A stretch of DNA of 47,700 nt from Candidatus Zixiibacteriota bacterium (GTDB lineage Bacteria > Zixibacteria > MSB-5A5 > GN15 > FEB-12), in contig CP070777.1 in assembly GCA_020346225.1 (NCBI GenBank), forward strand, positions 2,689,172 to 2,736,871, given 5' to 3'. Both the position numbers and the translations under genes were made by a program. How positions within the stretch are numbered: position 1 is the stretch's first letter; each line of letters begins with the position of its first letter. This document shows, in pieces, positions 43,440-47,700 of the stretch. Under the pieces are notes generated by a model. That model ran no database searches. It was not told where the DNA came from and worked only from the letters and a program-made list of their open reading frames with translations.

Positions 43440-44501
43440 ATGCCGATTTCGTTGTTGAAATTCCAGCGGAAGCTGGCCCGCCTGCGCAAGCTGTGGTCCG
43501 ACCTGCGCGGGGCATCAGGGCAGGTCTATGTCCATCATCGGGTTGATGAATATCGTGAAATGTGGCGCGCCGCCGCGGCCGAGCTGGGCGCCGGTTTCAA
43601 CGTACTGTCGGACAAGATATGGGAGGTCAGGCTCGGCGGCAGGACGACCAGGATTCATAACGACATTCTCGAGCTTGACAGTCCCGTAACTCTCCAGTTA
43701 GCCGGAATGAAACCTCTGGTATATCAAATGCTTGCCGAACACGGTCTGCCCATACCGGCACATACCGTGTTTCGCCTTGATGTAACAGGCAAGGCCTATC
43801 GCTTCTGTGAAAATCACCGGCAGGGCGTGGTAGTCAAACCGGCCCGCGGGACCTCTTCCGGACAGGGCGTGACCACCCACATCATCAAAAGGAAAGAAGT
43901 TCGGCGAGCAGCCGTCCTGGCCTCGCTTTACTGCCCTGAACTCGTGATCGAGCCTATGATTCCCGGTGAATGTTACCGGGCGCTGGTTCTTGACGGCCGG
44001 ACAATCCATGCCGTCTGTCGGCGCGGTCCGCGGCTGACCGGGGACGGCAGCACCAGCGTGGCCGGGTTGATTGAAGCCGAAAACGCGCGTAGGCGCGGGG
44101 CCGGCCGGCCTTTGCTGGATATCGACCGCGACACGCTTTTCACACTCTCATACCAGCTTCTTTCGCTCGACTCGGTCCCGGCAAACGGCCAGACGGTCAT
44201 CGTCAAGAGTGTCGCTGATCCCGTCCGCAAGCGAGTAGAAGTGCGCACCGTGTATAACGAGGATGTTACCGAGCTGGTCTGCGATTCTATTAAGCGAGCG
44301 GCCGAGAAGGCGGCCGGAATAATCGGGTCGCGCTTCGTCGGTGTCGATTTCATAACCACCGACTGCACCCGGCCGCTTGAGGAAACCGGTGGCGTGTTCA
44401 ATGAGCTGAATACGACGCCGGGGCTTCACCACCACTTCGACCGCGAGAAAGAGGCCTATCCGCCGGCCGCCCTGCTTGCCCTCAAAGCTCTTCTGGATTA
44501 G
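43440..44501 (+). CDS. Cyanophycin-synthetase-like ATP-grasp ligase
   Basis: I choose ATG 43440, which has AGGA 6 bases upstream; ATG 43434 is in frame and gives two more residues. The 353-residue protein has an ATP-grasp domain closest in pattern to cyanophycin synthetase and gamma-glutamyl ligases. Segments are GVVVKPARGTSSGQGV (phosphate loop), ELVIEPMIPGECYRALVLDG, DGSTSVAGLIEAENARRRG, FVGVDFITTDC and FNELNTTPGLHHHF (metal site). It has no Mur-ligase half. It is the last gene of the operon, 62 bases after the LarA-like gene. Together with the first ATP-grasp protein it suggests two successive peptide-like bond formations. Its stop overlaps the convergent glycosyltransferase stop. Confidence 0.82.
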   Translation: MPISLLKFQRKLARLRKLWSDLRGASGQVYVHHRVDEYREMWRAAAAELGAGFNVLSDKIWEVRLGGRTTRIHNDILELDSPVTLQLAGMKPLVYQMLAEHGLPIPAHTVFRLDVTGKAYRFCENHRQGVVVKPARGTSSGQGVTTHIIKRKEVRRAAVLASLYCPELVIEPMIPGECYRALVLDGRTIHAVCRRGPRLTGDGSTSVAGLIEAENARRRGAGRPLLDIDRDTLFTLSYQLLSLDSVPANGQTVIVKSVADPVRKRVEVRTVYNEDVTELVCDSIKRAAEKAAGIIGSRFVGVDFITTDCTRPLEETGGVFNELNTTPGLHHHFDREKEAYPPAALLALKALLD

Positions 44502-45874
44502 ACGGCAGAGTTTCCGGAGGAACCTCCGGTAGCGATATCATCAAGCAGCCCGGCGAACTGCGCCGTCAGTTGGCGCTTGGTGACGGCCTTCAGTCCCGAA
44601 CTTTTTGCCTCGCCGAATCCGCCGCTTCGGCCTCTGGTAATGATGGTTTTCAGGCGCTCTTTGATTGCGGGCTTATCGTTCAGGTCGGCGATATGCACGT
44701 GCTCGAAGCGTGACATGAAATTCTTCGTCGCGCCCTCCGATGTCAGCACCAGAATCTCTTTGCCGGTACCGAGATATTCGAAGGCTTTGGCCGGTATATG
44801 CACCCGCCCGGTTTCCCCCTGGACAAGGATCAGGACATCGGCGCCCCGGAGAAGATCGAGATAGCCCGAGCGGCTGACGGGCGGCGCAAAGGTGACCGCC
44901 TGCTCCATCTGATGGTAGGCGATGCTTCGATTGATGCGGGACATATCAATGTCGCTGTTGCCGTAGAAAGCGAACAGCACGTCCTTCGGCCGCACGAAGC
45001 CTTCGGTCAGAAGCTCGCCGGCGGCCTCGAGCATCGCCGAGGGATCGCGGCCGGCATACAGGTTACCGGCATGCAGAAACTTCATCATGTCGGCAGCCTT
45101 CTCGGTTGCGGTCCGATCCTCGCTGCCGAAATCGTCTTCATCAAAACCGTTGACGATGGTGTGACACTTATGGTCGAGTAAAGGCTTATAAAGGCTTTTC
45201 AGATGGTCGCGCCACTCGTCGGTGGTTGTGATGACCAGGGCCGCTTGGCGGGCGGCCTGCTTTTCGAAGTACTCATCGAATTTCTTTGACAGCCTCAGAA
45301 CATGCCGGTCACGCTCTTTCGGAAAAAGCCACGGGTCTCGGAAATCGATGACCCATCGGACCCCGGTCAGGCGGTGGGCCGCCCAACCGACCATGTGACA
45401 GGTCTGCGGCGGTCCTGATGTATAGATGACATCGTATTTGTGCTTTCGAATCAGGCGCCAGGCGGTCAGCGTCGCCGGAAAGAACCAGCCGCTGAAGTTA
45501 TCGGGCGTCAGCGAGAGAGTGTTGAGCGACTTCTTCCATACCGGCGTGGGCGGTTTCTCAACGGACTGACCGGCAGCCACGCCGCTCCGGGCGCGTTCGC
45601 CTTCGGGCTGCGAACGGGTCCGCCTCAAAACGCGCTTGAGTCCGGCGTAGATGTCGTCCGGTCGCGGCCACATCCCGGTACGATAGGCCGGGCAGGCCGA
45701 CTCCGGCGGGCTGGTGTCCTGCTGGGGATAATAATCGCTTTTGACCGTCAACACATGGGGTTCCCAGCCGAACTGGGGCAGATACTTCGCGTATTTGATA
45801 GTCCGCTGCGCGCCAACCTGGAGGTCGGGATGATAATGATAGGCTATAAGAAGTATCTTCTTTGTCGGCCGCAT
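44498..45874 (-). CDS. Family 4-type glycosyltransferase
   Basis: The 458-residue protein has a GT-B fold with the N-terminal KKILLIAYHYHPDLQVGAQRTIKYAKYL (conserved loop ~5-25) and VIYTSGPPQTCHMVGW. The C-terminal half contains FLHAGNLYAGRDPSAMLEAAGEL and VHIPAKAFEYLGTGKEILVLTSEG, where the acidic donor-binding motif lies. A poorly conserved stretch (~70-110, Arg/Pro-rich) separates the first strands. GAGGT lies upstream of the ATG. It follows the flippase gene by 14 bases on the minus strand and is probably co-transcribed with it. Stop codons overlap by 4 bases with the convergent ligase gene. Confidence 0.85.
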   Translation of the reverse strand: MRPTKKILLIAYHYHPDLQVGAQRTIKYAKYLPQFGWEPHVLTVKSDYYPQQDTSPPESACPAYRTGMWPRPDDIYAGLKRVLRRTRSQPEGERARSGVAAGQSVEKPPTPVWKKSLNTLSLTPDNFSGWFFPATLTAWRLIRKHKYDVIYTSGPPQTCHMVGWAAHRLTGVRWVIDFRDPWLFPKERDRHVLRLSKKFDEYFEKQAARQAALVITTTDEWRDHLKSLYKPLLDHKCHTIVNGFDEDDFGSEDRTATEKAADMMKFLHAGNLYAGRDPSAMLEAAGELLTEGFVRPKDVLFAFYGNSDIDMSRINRSIAYHQMEQAVTFAPPVSRSGYLDLLRGADVLILVQGETGRVHIPAKAFEYLGTGKEILVLTSEGATKNFMSRFEHVHIADLNDKPAIKERLKTIITRGRSGGFGEAKSSGLKAVTKRQLTAQFAGLLDDIATGGSSGNSAV

Positions 45875-45888
45875 GGCCGGTTACCTCG

Positions 45889-47328
45889 TCAGCTGCGGAT
45901 CATACCCCAGACTTCGCGGCAGGTGTCGCGCGAAAAGGCCAGCATACATCCTGCATATACTAGAGCACCGATAACAATCATAACAACCAGCGTGAGCACC
46001 GCGTTCGCATCCCAGCTCGTAAGGGCCAGTTTGGTGGCGTACACGGCGGCGTACATTACGCCGCTGTAGAAGGCCGGCGTCAACATCGTCTTCAGAAAGC
46101 GACTCACCGAAACCCCGATGACCGGAAGCGACTGGCTCAGCATGTACAAAAACCACAGGGAAAAACCGATCAGCCAGGCCAGGCTGACGCCGACCAGTCC
46201 CCACTTGACACCAATCACGAAGGCGGTCGGCATGACGACGCAGGCTACGACAAGATTCCTCACGTTCACATCGGGGCGACCCAAACCGCTTACAGCCGGT
46301 CCCACCGATATCTGAATTGTCCGCAACGGTATAATCAGGCTCAAAAGCTGAAGAGCGGGAATGGCCGGAAGCCACTTTTCTCCCAGTACCAGCGAAACAA
46401 GCTCCGGTGATACGCTGGAGATGCCGAAGAACACCGGGAATGCCACCACGCTGATGGCCCGCGCCGCTTTCAGAGCGTAATTGGCCGCCAGCTCTTTATT
46501 GTCCTGAAGCTGCGAATATGCCGGCAGTCCCACTTCATGCATTATACTTCCCACCTTCTGCATGGGTAGCGAAGCGATGTGCATGGCCACCGAGTAATAG
46601 CCCAGCAACGTTTTGCCCAGGAGCTTGCCTACGATGAAAACGTCAGCCTGCGAATACACATACCATAGTACCCGCGTAATCGACATATAGCCGCCGAATT
46701 TGGCGCGCTCGGCAAAGCCCTTGAAGTCGGTTGTGGGTCGCCGGAACGAGGGTTTGGCGATATTATAGCCGATACTCCTGACCACGATGTGCGCCAGCGC
46801 CCCGAAAACGAGAGCCCAGACAGCAGAGCCTAGTAACGCCAGAGACAGAGTCAGAATACTGCTGGTCAACATCGCAACCACTTCCACAATTGACTTGGCC
46901 CGGAAATTCATCTCCCGCGTCAGAAGCGCGCTGGGCACAACGGAGAAAGCAACGGCAATGAATTGAAATGCCAGGACCGAGACAATGGCAATGAGCCTTT
47001 TCTCCTCGAAGAACATGGCGATCAGCGGCGAACCGGCCACCAGAATCACAAAGAGCGACCCGTTGATCAAAAGCACCATACTGTACACCTGCCTCAGCAG
47101 AGTGTCGCTGACGGACTTCGACTGCACCAGCGCCGCTCCCAGACCCATCTCGTTAATGAGCATACACAGGGCGATAAAGACGGTGGCCATGGCCATCAGG
47201 CCGTAGTCATCGGGATTGAGAAGCCGCATGACGATGATGGTACTGGCCCAGGTAATGAGCTGGGTGGCGGCCTTGCCACCGACGCTCCACTTCAGACCGC
47301 TGAGTACCTTGCCCTTTAGCTCCGCCAA
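45889..47328 (-). CDS. Wzx-type polysaccharide flippase (MOP superfamily)
   Basis: The 479-residue protein has about fourteen membrane helices and the family start GKVLSGLKWSVGGKAATQLITWASTIIVMRLLNPDDYGLMAMATVF. Its centre shows YSQADVFIVGKLLGKTLLGYYSVAMHIASLP, which marks the WzxC-like lipopolysaccharide/exopolysaccharide flippases. It would move lipid-linked repeat units across the inner membrane for polymerisation. The start is a TTG (47328) supported by GGGAGGT at 47333-47339. It lies between the truncated ATP-grasp gene (upstream, 189-base gap) and a glycosyltransferase gene. Confidence 0.9.
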   Translation of the reverse strand: MAELKGKVLSGLKWSVGGKAATQLITWASTIIVMRLLNPDDYGLMAMATVFIALCMLINEMGLGAALVQSKSVSDTLLRQVYSMVLLINGSLFVILVAGSPLIAMFFEEKRLIAIVSVLAFQFIAVAFSVVPSALLTREMNFRAKSIVEVVAMLTSSILTLSLALLGSAVWALVFGALAHIVVRSIGYNIAKPSFRRPTTDFKGFAERAKFGGYMSITRVLWYVYSQADVFIVGKLLGKTLLGYYSVAMHIASLPMQKVGSIMHEVGLPAYSQLQDNKELAANYALKAARAISVVAFPVFFGISSVSPELVSLVLGEKWLPAIPALQLLSLIIPLRTIQISVGPAVSGLGRPDVNVRNLVVACVVMPTAFVIGVKWGLVGVSLAWLIGFSLWFLYMLSQSLPVIGVSVSRFLKTMLTPAFYSGVMYAAVYATKLALTSWDANAVLTLVVMIVIGALVYAGCMLAFSRDTCREVWGMIRS

Positions 47329-47517
47329 GGATACCTCCCGTGGCGCCTGAACTCAGGTGCCGCCGGCATACACAGCGGCGGCCTGTTTGAGATCAAACTG
47401 TTGGACATAGTATGGACCTGCGTACCCAAGGGAAAAACAAAGTGAATATACGCGTCTGAAACGAGTTTAAGCAAGGACGGGTTCCGGGGAAAGCCTTAAT
47501 ATCAAAGGCCGGCCGTA

Positions 47518-47700
47518 TCAGGCCAGCCCCAATACATGCCTGACGGCCTTGCCGGCGAAGCGCCTCAGCTTGAGGTACATGGCGGCGACGAAAGGACCGG
47601 GGTCATCACGGCGCAGGCGCATGTAGGCCTTGTGGCCCTGCCGGTCCTTTAACCATTGAGCGAGGGTAAGCCTGCCCGAGCGATAATACTGCCAGGCCGC
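47518..47700 (-). CDS. C-terminal fragment of an ATP-grasp-type protein related to the one at 40784-42034
   Basis: The frame is open from the window edge (47700) to TGA at 47518-47520, giving the last 60 residues of a protein whose 5' part lies outside. No domain can be called from the fragment alone. It aligns well, however, with the C-terminal extension of the sulfolactate-operon ATP-grasp protein: YYRSGRLTLAQW against YYREGSLTFGQW, RRDDPGPF against WRDPIPF, and LRRFAGKAVRHVLGL against LRRAAGSVLRSLGL. I therefore infer a second copy of this ligase subfamily next to the flippase gene. The likeness is between C-terminal helices only, so a different N-terminal part is possible. Confidence 0.65.
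   Translation of the reverse strand, partial: AAWQYYRSGRLTLAQWLKDRQGHKAYMRLRRDDPGPFVAAMYLKLRRFAGKAVRHVLGLA

Noticed and set aside
47346-47398. Two short perfect dyads (CCTGA-AC-TCAGG and GTTTGA-GA-TCAAAC) and a GCCGCCG/CGGCGGC hairpin upstream of the flippase gene
   Set aside because: They differ in sequence from each other, the hairpin has no T run on either strand, and no promoter can be placed, so I cannot support an operator or terminator call.
1-47700. CRISPR arrays, insertion sequences, integrases, prophage genes or attachment sites
   Set aside because: I saw no regularly spaced repeats, no transposase or integrase signatures and no direct repeats flanking the tRNA gene.

Overview
The window looks like a chromosomal piece of a GC-rich Gram-negative bacterium of the FCB group, most like candidate phylum Zixibacteria or a near relative. 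I infer this from the combination of a TonB-dependent receptor with a carboxypeptidase-regulatory-like domain, a PorV/PorQ-type outer-membrane protein, several exported proteins ending in FlgD/Por-like C-terminal sorting domains, and an SBBP-repeat/dockerin protein with WQGG-type repeats. No taxonomic marker gene is present, so this is inference.

Left part (1-10.2 kb): the end of an exported dockerin protein, a 1-pyrroline-5-carboxylate dehydrogenase (minus), tRNA-Glu(TTC) (minus), and a plus-strand operon of TonB receptor, large exported protein and PorV-like protein. A strong hairpin closes the operon and is shared with the convergent ugd gene.

Surface-polymer part I (10.2-27.3 kb): UDP-glucose dehydrogenase; a compact minus-strand module of two divergent NadE-type ammonia ligases flanking an acyl-AMP ligase and an acyl carrier protein; an exported Cys-rich protein; a carbamoyltransferase-SxtJ-SGNH hydrolase-DUF5989 operon; on the plus strand a GT39-like membrane glycosyltransferase and a VanZ-domain protein with an extracytoplasmic beta-sandwich; and a large exported beta-helix/discoidin protein (minus).

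Surface-polymer part II (27.5-38.8 kb): a tightly packed minus-strand polysaccharide operon. In transcription order it encodes an O-antigen ligase/polymerase-like protein, FemAB-like acyltransferase, DegT-type aminotransferase, polysaccharide deacetylase, ATP-grasp ligase, PHP phosphoesterase, and four glycosyltransferases.

Sulfolactate operon (39.2-44.5 kb): divergent from the polysaccharide operon is a five-gene plus-strand set encoding phosphosulfolactate synthase (ComA), 2-phosphosulfolactate phosphatase (ComB), an ATP-grasp ligase, a LarA-like nickel-pincer 2-hydroxyacid racemase homologue, and a cyanophycin-synthetase-like ATP-grasp ligase. I regard this as the best candidate for an undescribed system: synthesis of sulfolactate, possible epimerisation, and ATP-dependent conjugation, perhaps to decorate the surface polymer. 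The right end holds a glycosyltransferase, a Wzx-type flippase and the C-terminal end of a second ATP-grasp protein resembling the one in the sulfolactate operon.

Many starts were moved downstream of the longest possible reading frame where a Shine-Dalgarno sequence, an overlap or the family alignment favoured it; each case is noted.
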